The position numbers were made by a program, and so were the translations under genes. This document shows positions 10,619-22,898 of a DNA stretch of 64,000 nt, one piece after another. This stretch comes from Coffea arabica. Taxonomy: Eukaryota > Streptophyta > Magnoliopsida > Gentianales > Rubiaceae. The notes under the pieces are model-generated. The model did not search any database. It saw only the letters and a program-made list of their open reading frames with translations, and had not been told where the DNA came from. Location of the stretch: positions 20,292,001-20,356,000 of the forward strand of contig NC_092312.1 in assembly GCF_036785885.1 (NCBI RefSeq), written 5' to 3'. Each line of letters starts with the position of its first letter. The stretch's first letter is position 1.

Positions 10619-13600
10619 ATGTCTGCTGTCTCCATCTCCTCTTCTTGCTCTCATCAGCTGCATCACTCTTCCAAAGAACTCATCACTTCACATTCTTTAG
10701 CCTCAATTCATTTTCCGCGAAAAGGGCAAAACACCAGTACTAATTTCGACGACATTAATAATGAATGCCGTGCAAAGTCATGTGTGAAAGCAGCTCCTCA
10801 ACGTTTGAAGTGGAGGACTAGAGTTTCTTTCTTTCCATCGTTCTCGATCAAAGACGGAGACATTGAGACCCTAAAGCAGGAGCTTCTCGAGGCTATTGCC
10901 CCTCTTGATCGCGGTGCTGAGGCCACCGCTGAAGACCAAGAGCGTGTAGATCAGGTGGGTTCATCTCCTTAATTTGAATTTGCCTCTTGTTGGATTAAGT
11001 TGTTGAGAATTGTTCAAGTGTCTTTCTGAAACTGGCCGTTTCATGTTGGTGTTAAAGTAAACTTGAAACTTTTCTATCCAAAGGTAGAATTTTTTTTTTT
11101 TTTTTTTTGAGAATTGTTTACAGCTGTGGAATGAGGATACTGTGCCAAAATCAAGTAAAGAGCGGTTCTTTGGAACAAGAAGATATTAAGGTTGGAACAT
11201 TTTCAACTGCTTCTTTGAATAAGCCAAAGGTTTTAAGAAGGAAGCCAAAATTAGCAAATGGGAACTTCTAGTCTCAAGTAGAAATTTCTTAGACACGACC
11301 CTGATCTTAAATCAATGATTAACCTTTTTATATCTTTGACAATCTCTGATGTTTACAGACTTTCCCGTTCAAGAATAGGGTGTATATTCACATCTTCGAT
11401 CTATCTCCAATCAATTATTATTCTGTTGCATGGCCTTTTTTTTTTTTTTCCAAAATATTCCTCCCTGGGGACATTTTGTTTATCCTCTGGTAAACTATGT
11501 TGAAAACCAAAAGCCAATTGTTGGAAACGGGAAAATTCTTGTTTTAGCATCCATCCTATTCCGATCAACATGCCTCAGGTAATGTATATGTTTTCTATTT
11601 TAACACTCTCAGACCCTTTATTCGCGTTTAGATTGCTCGTAAACTGGAAGCAGTCAATAAAGTAAAGGAGCCACTCAAGTCCAGCTTGTTAAATGGTAAA
11701 TGGGAGCTTCTCTACACAACTTCCAAGTCAGTTCTGCAGCCTCAGGTTTGACAATGTGCTACTATCACTTGCAGGTTCATAAATCTAAAACATATTAGGG
11801 AGAGTTGTTGCATTCTTGCTTAAAAGGGGTAAAAACTTTAAACATATGGTCAGGCAGGTTACTGTTGGCTACTTCAGGGGCCCAGCTGAGTATGCTTGAG
11901 AAATCACATTACTTTCATACTGGCTGTTTCTGCATCATTGGTCTAATAGGTTATAGGCATTCATTTTTGTTTATCTAATCACCGGTCTCTTCTATTGCTG
12001 TCAATGTCACAGAGGCCTAAACTTTTACGCCCTAATGGGAAAGTGTATCAAGCGATTAATGTGGACACATTGAGGGCTCAGAATATGGAAACTTGGCCAT
12101 TCTTCAACCAGGTAGTTCAGAAAACAAGCAAAGCTTTTGTGCTTATTTCTTCTTAGTTGACTTTATAATATGGACTTCAATCTCTCCTTGCCTTGAGACC
12201 TATTCTAGTTGTGTACGTGCAAATGTTTGTAATAGAACTCAAAACATACATCCATTAATAATACCCACAGTTTGAGGTTTGTCCAAATTATTGCAGGCCA
12301 CAGCCAATTTAGTTCCCCTCAATACAAGAAGGGTGGCAGTTAAATTTGACTCCTTCAAGATTGCTGGTGTGGTAGGTGAAGCTTTCACTGTGCTTAAAGT
12401 TCTGTATCTTGTTGTACTAGACTCACCATCATTTTTCTGGGATTGTAGCAATTTGCTGTTATAGATGTTTGTGTAGGATATTTAAGTTGGCAAAAGCAAC
12501 GCAAGTGGGATGTAACTTAAACCTGGGGCATCTGCTGTGCATTGCTCCATGATCCTTTCAAGTCTTGAGCATACAGGAAGGTTGAGATAATCAACTAGTC
12601 TTTTGTGGTTCACAGATACCTATAATGGAACGTGGCAGTGGTCGTGGAGAGTTGGAAATTACATACCTTGATGAAGAGTTACGGTAAGGAATCTAAAAGC
12701 CTTTTGCAGTAACTGCAACACTAGCTAAGCGCATAAATTTTGTTGTCTCCTGTTTGTGAATGATATGAAATTCTTAACAACTAACAAGGCCTTATAAACT
12801 GACATTGAGATTGGTCTCTAAATCTAGCTGCCCTGTTCTGCTAGGTCTGTTCTTAACTTCTTCCTATTTAAAACTCCTTCATCCATTACATGCTCTTCTC
12901 TCAATCTAAGATGAAAGACTTCATATGACACATTTACCAGCTGAAAACCGTTATTGGCGGTCTTCTTTGTTGATTAACCTTGATTTCTACCTTATTCACT
13001 CAATTTTGCTGTTCTCCCTAGTGAAGTAGGTGCTCCACTACAGCTCTCAAAGATGTTTTTTATCCGTCAAATGAAGATCTTTTGAAAGCAATAATATGAT
13101 AGCATGATAACTTCTTAGCATTTTAGATGTAGCGATGTGGTCCTTTGTTTTGCCTCATCATCTTTACACTGTTTCACAAGGACTTGTCTTGAAGACGACG
13201 ACGCATCTACTTTAATGTGTCACAAGTCAAAGTTAAGGATAATAATAGCACGAAATCATTTCCATCATGTTGTCATATTTAGTGTGCCAACTGCAAAGTG
13301 GTTAACATCGATCATTTTTTGTGAGGATTTGTCTGTGCCCTGCTTTGCTTGGAGAGAGAAGAGGGGAAAGTGCGGTAATTGATCAAAGTTGTGTTGTTCT
13401 TAACTAGACATGGGTATGATGGTTAAGCAAATGGAGGAGGGAAAAGAAAGAAACAGATGTTTCGGATAGAGTAAAACATTTTTCAATCATCTGCTTTCAA
13501 CTTGATATTGCTTGTATTCTGAAGCTTAAGTTCATCACACGCTTGCAGGATATCCAGGGGCAACCAAGGTAACCTGTTTATTTTAAGAATGGTCGATCCG

Positions 13601-13621
13601 TCCTACAGAGTCCCTCTATAG
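10619..13621 (+). CDS. Fibrillin / plastid-lipid-associated protein, FBN3 type (copy 1)
   Basis: Six exons: 10619-10954, 11632-11745, 12013-12111, 12297-12371, 12616-12683 and 13549-13621. All are GT-AG and in phase, giving 254 aa. The first ~65 residues are Ser-rich with few acidic residues, as in a chloroplast transit peptide. The PAP_fibrillin domain follows: [87 protein letters not shown] and the C-terminal [14 protein letters not shown]. The order and wording match Arabidopsis FBN3a/b (PAP4 type). Fibrillins are lipocalin-like proteins that bind lipids at thylakoids and plastoglobules. The exon plan is identical to the inverted paralog at 22899-26268. This copy has IMERGSGRG where copy 2 has VKAPGRAKG, and LQPQ where copy 2 has LQTE. 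Confidence 0.93.
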
Positions 13622-13639
13622 CGCTTACTGTAACAGTAT

Positions 13640-14125
13640 TACAGGGAAAAGCATAGTCTTTTGTATTCCCCCTGGCTGGGATTGTATGGAGCTTTCGCCG
13701 TGATGCTCCAATATGCGCAAGGCAGCCATGCTTAATTTCTTCAAATTAGTCCATTTTTGCATTTAGTTGTCTATTTTTACCTGACGAAGTTATGTCCTTC
13801 CTTCTCGTTTTAGCCTATAGTGCTTGCTCACCCAAAAGTTTACCGTAAAAAAAAAAAAAACACGTTTCGAGGAGACTTAAAATCTTATAAGAGAGAAGAG
13901 AAAGAAGAAAAAGGAGCCTCATCGTGACCAAGGTAATGTTCATATCAATTAAAATGAGTCTTGAGATCATAGGCATTGAATTCAACCAGTATACGATTCA
14001 CACATTGAATTGCACTCTCCAATAGCATTTGGAATTCATTAGATGCTGGTCATCCCCCGCTAGAGCCCTTTAAAGAGGAGTTGGACCGTTATAGACTAGA
14101 CAGTCGCATTTGTCACTTGACTAAT
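13640..14125. other. 3' flank of fibrillin copy 1
   Basis: No gene seen. Contains a poly(A) run near 13847-13860. Confidence 0.4.
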
Positions 14126-14133
14126 ACTATGAC

Positions 14134-14567
14134 TAGGGCTGCAAACGAATCGAGCCGCTCGCGAGCGGCTCGAGTCAAGCTCGAGTCGAGCTCGAGCTCA
14201 GAATATTAAGCCCGGCTCGCAAGCTTGGGTATATATATATATTTTTTATTTTTATTTTTATTTAATAATAAAATTACGTATATTATATATATATTTTTTT
14301 ATTTTTTATTTTCAAAGTAAAATTACGTATATGTCCTTAATATTTTATTATTTATTAAGAAAAAATATTATTTTATTTATTTTTTTTAAATAAAATATTT
14401 ATTTTTTATTTTTTTTCGAGTTCGAGCTCGAGCTCGGCTCGACTTGATTCGAGTCGAGCTCGAGCTCGAAATTTGCCGGCTCGTCGAGCTCGAGCTTGGT
14501 AAAATTTAGTCGAGGCTCGGCTCGATTAGCTCAAAACTCGACTCGGCTCGGCTCGTTTGCAGCCCTA
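14134..14567. mobile_element. hAT-like MITE with perfect 8-bp TSD
   Basis: A 434-bp element starting TAGGGCTGCAAACGA and ending with the complement CGTTTGCAGCCCTA. It is flanked by the exact 8-bp target duplication ACTATGAC (14126-14133 and 14568-14575). An 8-bp duplication with TAGGG ends indicates hAT superfamily. Both subterminal zones are dense in GAGCTCG/CTCGAG palindromes, and the centre is A/T only. No coding capacity. Related copies are at 15149-15565 and 50553-51066. Confidence 0.85.
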
Positions 14568-15148
14568 ACTATGACAGAGGAATGTTAAAGCAGAAGTAGA
14601 CTAAGAGCTCGAGACTACTTCCTACCGTTTCGACAAAAAAAAAAAAAAGAGCTCGAGGCTACTGCGGGTTATAAAGATGAAACTAACAAGTTGATGAAAT
14701 GATAAATTGATAACATCTAGGGGTGTTGGGCTGTGGTTAGGATAAGACGCAATTATTTCGAGTTTGTAAACACAAATGAGGGCACTCTTTACTTGCTGAA
14801 TTTGCCATGTTGCGGACCGTTTAGTAGATGAAAAACAATTGTTTGGCTTGTTTCATATTGGTCAACTCAGCTAATAATTTGGTTAAAACGGTCCTTTACT
14901 CGGCTCCCATGCAGATGCTCCATAGATTTGATAATAATGGATGCTGTTTAAAGTATTGAATTGACTCACGCGCGAGTCTGTTTTGTAAAACAGATAAGCA
15001 GTATTGGTGAAATTAAATACGTAAGGGGACTGAAACCTAAAAGGGACACTTAGAAGGGACGAAAGCAGGACTCAGGAATTCTTTCGGGTGGGTACGGGTC
15101 ATCTGCCTATTTGCGAGAGAGGCGACTGCAATATTTTTGTGCCCATTG

Positions 15149-15565
15149 TAATTCAAACCACTCGGCTTGAACTCAGTCAATATTAAGATTGAACTGATCA
15201 AGTCGAGTTATCGAATTCAAGTCAAATATAGATAAATTCAATTCATTCATTTGTGAGCCAATCTGATTATATTTTTTATTTTTTATTTTAATAGTGAAAT
15301 TACATATGTATTCATAAATATTTTTATTATTTATTAAGAAAAAATGAATTTTTTATTCACTTCTTAAATTTTTTTTTATTTTTTAAAACTCGAGTAGGAT
15401 TGAGTTTGAAGCTTGACCATGCTTGAAATTGGAGTCAAACTCGAATTCAAATTTTACATTAAAATCTCGTTGAGTTCGAGTACAAATTCAAACTTGATAA
15501 AATTGAGTCAAGACTCGATTTGATTATATCAAAAGTCGATTCAATTTGACTCGCTTGCAGCAGTA
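15149..15565. mobile_element. Old copy of the hAT-like GAGCTCG MITE
   Basis: Begins taattcaaaccactcggctt and ends actcgcttgcagcagta, with an A/T core sharing attatttattaagaaaaaat with the 14134 and 50553 copies. Flanks gcccattg and atccattg are a 6/8 match, consistent with a decayed 8-bp TSD. CG dinucleotides are largely lost to TG/CA, suggesting age and methylation. Confidence 0.65.
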
Positions 15566-15579
15566 ATCCATTGTCAAGT

Positions 15580-16130
15580 GTCAATGGAGATTCAGTAGAT
15601 GGGTGAAACTGAAAACTTTGATGGATTTGGACGGGTCATAATTGGATAATGAATAAATTGAATCAAACCATTTTTGCATATTTAAATAAATAGGCATAAA
15701 CGGGTATTCATTTATACCCATTTATGATTTATTTGAAAGGCTACTTAGTTTTTTTTTTTTTTTTTAAATTAACATGTTGTTTGACAAGAAATAACAGCAT
15801 TTATTGTTTATCTTCTTAACATTCATTAAAAATTGAGTTTAAATATATAATTATTTTAAATAAATATAAGTGGATGAGTTGAAACAATCTATTATCCACC
15901 AATTAAATGAATTTTCTAATTATCAAGTTAGACCCATTTAAAATTAACTGACGGACTATTAATGAGAGATTGAAAGAGTCAACATAATTGGACCGTCACG
16001 ATTGACAACTGTGTGAATCAGGTTTTGGAAATTTCTGATTTCTCTCGCAACCATTACCTTACCAGCTCACTAGTACTAGTAGTGCGACAGCATACGTCAT
16101 ACTCTCAATAAATCGAGGAAAACTAAAGTG
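15580..16130. other. Intergenic AT-rich sequence
   Basis: No gene seen. T run near 15750. Confidence 0.4.
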
Positions 16131-16145
16131 CTACAGTATCAAAAA

Positions 16146-16475
16146 CTGTGTTTGAATTGTAAATTATTACACCTAATTTTCATGCATTGATTTGCTTGTA
16201 TTATCAATATATTTTTTAAATATTTTTTTATTTCACATACATAATATTAAAAAAATACTACAGATTTTTTTGTTTACAAAATTATCAAAACATTTTTTCA
16301 AATATTTTTTTATTTCACATATATAATATCAAAAAAATGCTACAGAATTTTTTTTACAAAATTATCTTAAATAATTTACTATCCAAACAGAATATTTGAA
16401 ATAAAAAAATTTATTTCACAAATTTCAATCACTTTTTTATCTCACATACATCACATCACAAAAAGTATAAATCAT
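16146..16475. mobile_element. MITE of the TTTGGATTG family with internal duplication
   Basis: Left end gtttgaattgtaaattatt, with an inner right end aataatttactatccaaaca at about 16370-16389 and an outer right end atcatccaaacaaa at about 16467-16480. Inside, an approximately 85-bp unit (aaatatttttttatttcaca, then acataatat and aaaaaaatactacaga) occurs twice in tandem. The outer 3' part repeats the tctcacatacatcacatcac tract of the 3757 element. It looks like two related elements joined or nested. Confidence 0.6.
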
Positions 16476-16720
16476 CCAAACAAACTCACAGATACCACCA
16501 GACACCATGAACAGTATGCGTCATTCTGTCAATAAATCGAGGAAGTAGTAGAATTCCGTACAAATCAAAACGAGAGAGAAAAAGAAAAAAGGGAAAAAAA
16601 AAAAAACAAATGAAAAGTTGCAGCCGTCGTGTGTTCCCTGGAGCCTTGTTCAGGTTCAAACCAAACCAAGACCCACGAGTCCGCCACCGCCACGACCACC
16701 ACCCCCTATTGCCCATCGCC

Positions 16721-19700
16721 ATGGCCTCCCTCTCCCTCTTCCTCTCCAACCCTCATCGTCCTCTCCGCCCAACCCCTCTCCGCCCACTGCATTTCTCCTC
16801 TAAAGTCTCTGCTTCGGCCAAACCGCCGCCTCCACCACCCGAGAAAAAGTCCTTCGCTGTGGCCACTGGGGAGCTCTTCCTCGGCATCGCCGCCAGGCTC
16901 ATCATAAGGCGTGGGGACAACAATTTAGTTGGCCAAGGGGGCGAATTTATCAATGGAGGGCTGGAACCGGGAGGCGCGAGTACGTCGGAGAGCTGGTGGA
17001 GACGGTGGAGGAAAGAGAAAGCTTCCTCTGTTGTAATTGAGGACCCCCTTCAGCCTGATGTGACGTGGGAGCAGAGGGAGGAAGACGTGGAGGCGGAGCG
17101 CCGCAGGAAGGAGCAGAGGGCGGTGAGCAGCCCTGGGTTTAGTTTCTCTGCGGCGGGACTTTTGTTTCCCTATCATCTCGGGGTGGCTCAATTCCTCATC
17201 GAGAACGGATACATTAAGGTCTCTCCCTCTCTCCAACTCTCTCCTTTATTTTTGGAATTTCATTAGTAATTTCCTGAATGTATTTATTTTCAACTTGTTG
17301 CTGTGCTAATTAGCTCTTATTGTTATTTATTTCTGCGATGCAGGAAACGACACCATTAGCTGGCTCATCTGCTGGTGCAATTGTATGTGCAGTGATTGCA
17401 TCTGGGGCGAGTATGCAAGAGGCTTTAGAAGTTACCAAAATATTAGCCCAAGACTGTAGGCTCAACGGTACTGCATTTCGCTTAGGGGTATGTGTGTGTT
17501 TGTGTTTGTGTGGTTATGTCATGAAACTTGAGCTAACGACTATATGGTGCAGACATGTAACTAGATACAATTTCAATCACGTTGCCTTTTTGAGTAACTG
17601 AGAGTAAAGTTGCTCATTTAGGGTGTGTGGAACCGAATGATTGCTACAACGATGGAAATATGATGACTTGTTTGGCTTTATTTTACTTTTGCTGCAGCTG
17701 AACGTCTCTGTTTGAACATGTGTTGGAAAAATGTTAGCCTTGTAACTTAAACATGGCACACCGATTGCAAGAATATCAATTAAAGAAAGAACTATGCAAA
17801 TTGTATTTTTGTTTTATGTACTAATTTGGTGAAGGAATGGCCTTCAAAGTATCATGCCTGTTAGGTGTACATTTGAAATGTTGAGGTACATAAACATGTT
17901 TTGCTTGTATAGGTTAACTGCATTCTGTAAATGTTGTCAATGTGAGCAAGCTTATGATCGTAAACATTATCTAGATGGACAATGAGCGGAAAAGGATACT
18001 CTCTCTCTCTCTCTCTCTTCCTTCTCCTTATTTGAGTACCAAATAGAGAATTTTCTTTTGTCAGGCTGTTCTTAGAGATGTTCTTCAGAACTTTCTACCA
18101 GATGATGTTCATATTAGATCAAGTGGAAGAGTTCGTGGTAAGAATTCTTTATTCCTGATGCCCATTTTGCTCTTAACAGTGATTTACGAGAGTATCTATT
18201 GATGTTGGTGAAATTTTTATATGCATAGAGTCTTTGTCCTTAAGGAATTAGGGGAAAAAAAGAGTTGAGACGATTAAATTTCCTGCTTGCCTAAACTAGG
18301 AACGATTACGTATGTACTCATGCTTCAAATTATACCGTACAATAGTGAGCTGTTGCCACTTGGATCTTCAGTAGGGTTTGGGGTGAAATGTTGTTATACC
18401 GTGTGATCTTGGATAATTATGAAATGGTTGTACCTCTTTTCGACATCTGAAGGGAAAATGTATTTGATCACATCCTTACTTCTGAAGTCTAGGCAAGTTG
18501 ACTCTTTTTGAGTACTTCTCTTTTTTATCTCATCTATGGGTTGAATACATAAAAACATGGAAAAGATATGACCTTTGATGGATCTTATCAAGATCTTGAG
18601 TGCCGGAATAATGAATGCACCAAATTGCGAGAGATTTTCTATGGTCCATATAGACAGATATTCTTTAGAATAGGCTCCATTTTCTCATAATCTGATTTTT
18701 ACCAGATCTGTGTTACTTCTACTTTGTTAGAATTGTTTATAAAGTAATCTCTAGCAGTATTTCACAGAATTATCTCACCATCATGTGTAAACAGCTTTCT
18801 GATAATTGGTGTTATGGTTTTACCTCAGTTGCTGTGACACAGATACTATGGAGGCCCAGGGGTTTATTGGTTGACCAGTTTGATTCTAAAGAGGACCTAA
18901 TCAATGCTGTCTTTACTTCTTCTTTTGTCCCAGGGTAAGCGTTCTTAGATGCTATAATTAGCAATTACATTCTTGTGGCCTCATACATCCTGTTGAGCTA
19001 AAATTATAGTTTACCGCAGATATCTTGCTCCAAGGCCAGCGACAAGGTTCAGAAATCGGCTTTGCATTGATGGTGGTTTAACATTGTTTATGCCACCAAC
19101 ATCTGCATATCAGACGGTATTTTCTTGATGAATTAACTTGTTCTAACCAACTCTTGAGACATCATTTGACATATTTGCTGTAGTATATAATTTCTTTGCT
19201 TCTTCATAATTTCTTTTAATGTGAATGGATTTTCTCAGTTGTATGACTTGCATTCTTGTGTGAATTTGATTTTGCTGTGCTATATTCTGCAATAGGGCAA
19301 TGAATTTTTATGTGATTAGTTTTTTGGATTCTTCTTGGATTTAATTAAAATGTAATCTGAGACCTGGCTCCTCGTGATTGTGCTAGATTTTCTGAGATTC
19401 TATGTGAGAAACCTTACAAGGAAAAGAAAATTTAATTTTTGTCAAACTCTCCTTTATGGTCTATGCTTTGAAATTCTTTAAAGCAGACAATTGATATTTG
19501 TGGCATCTGGAGAGATTTAATCTTGAATATCCTGGCATGTTTTTGAATTGAAAGTTGTTTTAAGTGTCTGTAAATTAATCATCTACACCCAGTGGTTTTG
19601 ACTTTGTCTTGTTTGCGTCTCTGTTATTTACACATACATTAACCTCCTATTGATGAATCATTTGAAGGAAGAGTTACTTGTTTTAGTAAATGGGTTAGTG

Positions 19701-20104
19701 CTACAAGTGGAACAATCAAACTGACATCTTGGAGTAGCTAAATGATGTTCATTCTTGTTGCATTCTAGGTTCGTGTTTGTGCTTTCCCAGCCAGTCGATT
19801 GGGGTTGGCAGGAATTGGTATTAGTCCTGACTGCAATCCTGAAAATAGGGCGAGTCCCAGGGAGGTAATTGTACTGTTTGATTTGCAGCCCATTCCAGCT
19901 AAAAGACTTACTACATGCAACTAAGATTTACATGTGCCTGTGTTTCAGCTTTTCAATTGGGCACTTGAGCCAGCAGAAGATCACATTCTGGATAAGCTCT
20001 TTGAGTTGGGATACTTAGACGCAGCTGTTTGGGCTAAGGAGAACCCAGTTGAGAAATTAGTCGAGGATGATAGCTCTTCCATTCCTAGTGGCCTTGCACA
20101 ATAG
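16721..20104 (+). CDS. Plastid patatin-like phospholipase / acyl hydrolase
   Basis: Seven exons: 16721-17218, 17344-17487, 18065-18137, 18829-18934, 19020-19116, 19769-19864 and 19949-20104. All are in phase, giving 389 aa. The start at 16721 has a strong context (gccATGG) and opens a Ser/Pro/Arg-rich transit peptide; an in-frame ATG at 16610 is a weaker alternative. After an acidic linker comes the patatin fold: the oxyanion-like stretch FSAAGLLFPYHLGV, nucleophile elbow GSSAG (Ser175) and catalytic DGG (Asp291), so the Ser-Asp dyad is complete. The wording resembles the PNPLA/adiponutrin-like branch rather than tuber patatins (compare Arabidopsis At1g33270, from memory). Likely role: hydrolysis of acyl chains from glycerolipids in plastids; substrate unknown. 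The C-terminal ~50 residues are helical and charged. Confidence 0.9.
17999..18019. repeat. CT microsatellite in patatin intron
   Basis: About ten CT units directly upstream of exon 3. It may add to the polypyrimidine context of that intron. Confidence 0.8.
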
Positions 20105-21465
20105 CTTATTGTGAAGACTGCTTTGAGTGCATAATACAAATGATACACGAGAATGCTTGGAACTCCCCAATGCTTCTCCTGAAACGAAGCCAGAGCAATG
20201 CGCTGCTGCATATTTGTGATAATGTTTATATTTTGCGCATTAGACACGATGGGGGAAAGGAATAAATGGCCAAAAGATAAGAGGAAAGATAAGTAGACAG
20301 TGTAGTGTTAGGTTAATTCTAGTAGGAAATTAAACGTTAATACCTGATATTTTCACAGTTGTATGTTTGTACATGATTCTTTCTTGGTTGTCAGCCTAGA
20401 CGAAATACAAAGTCAAAAACATGTCACTTAGAGGACACTAGCGTTTTGGAACATTGAAGCCTGAGAAGCTTTTGGCTATTCAAACTGTATCACTTTGTAT
20501 CGTAATTGTGAAAGTAGCTATGGTAATTTGCCTTTGGCGCTCTCCTGCTGGTTTCATGATGCTGCACTAGTCGTTGGAGATTGGTGATATTAACAGCAGT
20601 TTTTTTTTTTTTCTTGATAACAAAAAGTTTTCATGAGTTTGGCTCTGATCGCCATCATGAATCAGGACATGCCTTCAAACAAAACTTTTGTAAGGAAGTA
20701 CCCGTCCTTGTTAATTGAGTTAACTTATATTGGCATTAGCAGTAGTTTATTGCAAATCGTTAGTAGGGGAAAATTTCGTAGTAAACCGCTTGATTCCAAA
20801 CACGCCTTTTTTTTTTTTCCTCCTTTTTTGGGAGAAACGGTACCATAACGAGAGTACTAGTGTGATGCTAATGTTGTAATTCCCTATGAATTACAACCAT
20901 TATAATTACTTTGGACTCTTGATAGTTTGTATTTGAGTTAATAAATACGTGGTTGCGTGAATATTATTACTCATTCTACAATAAAACAAAGGGAGAGCAC
21001 GTGATTTGGTGTAAACAATCTATATCACTTTTTAAAATTCCTTTTTATCCTTAAAAAATTATTCTTTACCACTAACACACTCTAACTCAATCACCAACAT
21101 CACACAATCAGTAAAATACATCCACTAACATACAAAACATAACTACCATATCATGACTTACAATTCCATAAAACACAACTCAACCGCTAATATTACATAA
21201 CTACTATATTACAGTCTTCTGTGCTACAAATTACAACTAAATAAAAAAAATTCTTCTCCATCTTCTTCATCATATTTTTTTTTTCATCGTAAAAAAAAAA
21301 AAAAATCTTCTTCATCATAAGAAACTTTTCAATGATTGTATTTGTGGAGCTTAGTCTCAATGTAAGAGTACGTAGATTTATAATCAATCAGTACAGGTAA
21401 TTACTGGATTCAATTTTTTGTTTGATTTTTATCATATCTTCCTGTATTAAACTTTTGAGAAAATG
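20105..21465. other. Intergenic region after the patatin-like gene
   Basis: 3' UTR and flank, then AT-rich DNA with T and A runs near 20600, 20810, 21270 and 21290. No gene recognised. Confidence 0.4.
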
Positions 21466-21468
21466 TTG

Positions 21469-21580
21469 TATACACTGACAGTGTACACACTATCACGGTT
21501 TGATGCACGACACATGTATAAAATTTGAATTATGTGTCATGCATCTAATGGTGAAAGTGTATATACACTGTCAGTGTATA
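21469..21580. mobile_element. Small fold-back MITE, TATACACTGACAGTGTA ends
   Basis: A 112-bp inverted-repeat unit. It begins tatacactgacagtgtacac and ends atatacactgtcagtgtata. The two ends are complementary and each end is itself nearly palindromic. No coding capacity. Confidence 0.65.
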
Positions 21581-22245
21581 GAAGAAGATTAATCCTAAAC
21601 TTTTTACTTTACTGCTACTAAATTTTGTTGTCCAGCAAGAATTCTACGTTTATTCGATGAAATGAAGAGTTTTTCATCGAATGCGCATCAATTACTAGTA
21701 ATTACTTAATGGTGATGCCCGCTCAAAATTCAAAAAATCTACCTGTCTACTAAGCTTTGTTTTTGCATATGAAGAGAATAATGAAGAGTTAATCCAAGTT
21801 TAATTGCTTTGGTCTTTTTGCCATAATACTTCTTCCTACCATTCTTTGAAGGAGTCACCCAGTACTGTTTGTTCACATCGAGCGCCTCCCGTGTTTATCA
21901 AAGAAACAAAAATGTATCTTGATCATCACCTTCAATAGAAGAACGTTTTTCGTTAACTCACGTCTCAGATTTCGTCAGATTGAACCCTCAAAATAAAAGA
22001 ACCACAAAAAAAAAAAAAAGTTTCGCCAAATTTAATCACTTTTTTTCCCACTTTAAAAAATGTAATAGGACTAGTTAGAGACTCAGAGTTTGAACTCTTA
22101 AACTCAGCAGTGCCGATACACTGACAGCTAGCAAATCCCCAGCAAAATTCAAGAAAGTCACCTCAGCAAATTCCCGGCGACTCAGAGACTAGAGAGGAAT
22201 CGTTGCTTAGCCGTTTTTGCATTCCGAAGCGTGGGTTCTTTTTTC

Positions 22246-22296
22246 TCCCACATCGGTCCTCGAAGGCAATAGAAAGGCGGAGAGCAGGCTATAAAA
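22246..22296 (+). promoter_or_regulatory. U2 copy 2 promoter: USE and TATA
   Basis: USE TCCCACATCG at 22246-22255 and TATAAAA at 22290-22296, separated by 34 bp, the Pol II snRNA spacing. U2 starts about 32 bp beyond the TATA. Same architecture as copy 1. Confidence 0.9.
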
Positions 22297-22321
22297 TGAG
22301 CTATTTAGCCCCTGACAAAGC

Positions 22322-22518
22322 ATACCTTTCTCGGCCTTTTGGCTAAGATCAAGTGTAGTATCTGTTCTTATCAGTTTAATATCTGATACGTGGGCCATCG
22401 GCCCACACGATATTAACTTAATTTTTTCAGGGGGAGAGCCCACCACGGTAGCTTGCTACCGGGGCTCTCGAGCGTCGCCTTGGCCTTTCACTATTGCCTG
22501 GGCCTGGCGCACCCCACC
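22322..22518 (+). ncRNA. U2: U2 spliceosomal snRNA, copy 2
   Basis: Starts ATACCTTTCTCGGCCTTTTG, with the branch-point-pairing GTAGTA at nt 34-39 (22355-22360), stem II sequences, an Sm-type AATTTTTTC tract near 22420-22428, and 3' stem-loops ending GCGCACCCCACC. About 197 nt. The 5' half is identical to copy 1; differences are concentrated in the last stem-loop, where copy 2 has CTTTCACTATTGCC. Whether that stem still pairs as well as in copy 1 decides how active this copy is. Promoter and 3' box are complete. It faces the 3' end of fibrillin copy 2, convergently. Confidence 0.95.
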
Positions 22519-22524
22519 AATCCG

Positions 22525-22531
22525 AGTTGAA
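22525..22531 (+). terminator. U2 copy 2 3' box
   Basis: AGTTGAA seven bases beyond the RNA end fits CA(N)3-10AGTNNAA of plant snRNA genes. Confidence 0.75.
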
Positions 22532-22898
22532 TATTTTATGAGCTCTCATCCTTTCATGTTCCGCCTTTTTCTGTTCCTGGTGTTTTTAAAATTCAGAATT
22601 AAGCAACCTGCAAAGAGGGTGCCATAATCATTTGTATAAGCATTTGATGAATAATAATTAGCTCTGTACTCTCGAGACTGTAATGTATGTATATTGTACA
22701 TGGATGCCGCTCTAGTCTATGGTTATGGCACGTTATGAAGTTTACAATATTGCACGTCTCAAGGCTAGAGGTACTTTCCAAGTATTCTGGATATGGAAAA
22801 GTAAGCAATAGTACACTCAGATATTATTCTATTCTTGCTCCTTGGTATAAGAATCAGTTTAGAACTCGTCTGTCCTGTTGCTTCTGATAGATTTTAGC

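Noticed and set aside
14134-14567. Idea that the GAGCTCG run is a regulatory array or CRISPR-like repeat
   Set aside because: Exact 8-bp TSD and terminal inverted repeats show it is a MITE, and repeats are not evenly spaced.
16753-17236. Minus-strand open frames across patatin exon 1
   Set aside because: Shadow frames of the GC-rich coding exon; composition mirrors the sense strand.
22207-22446. 79-codon minus-strand open frame over U2 copy 2
   Set aside because: Antisense of U2 and its USE/TATA promoter, not a protein gene.
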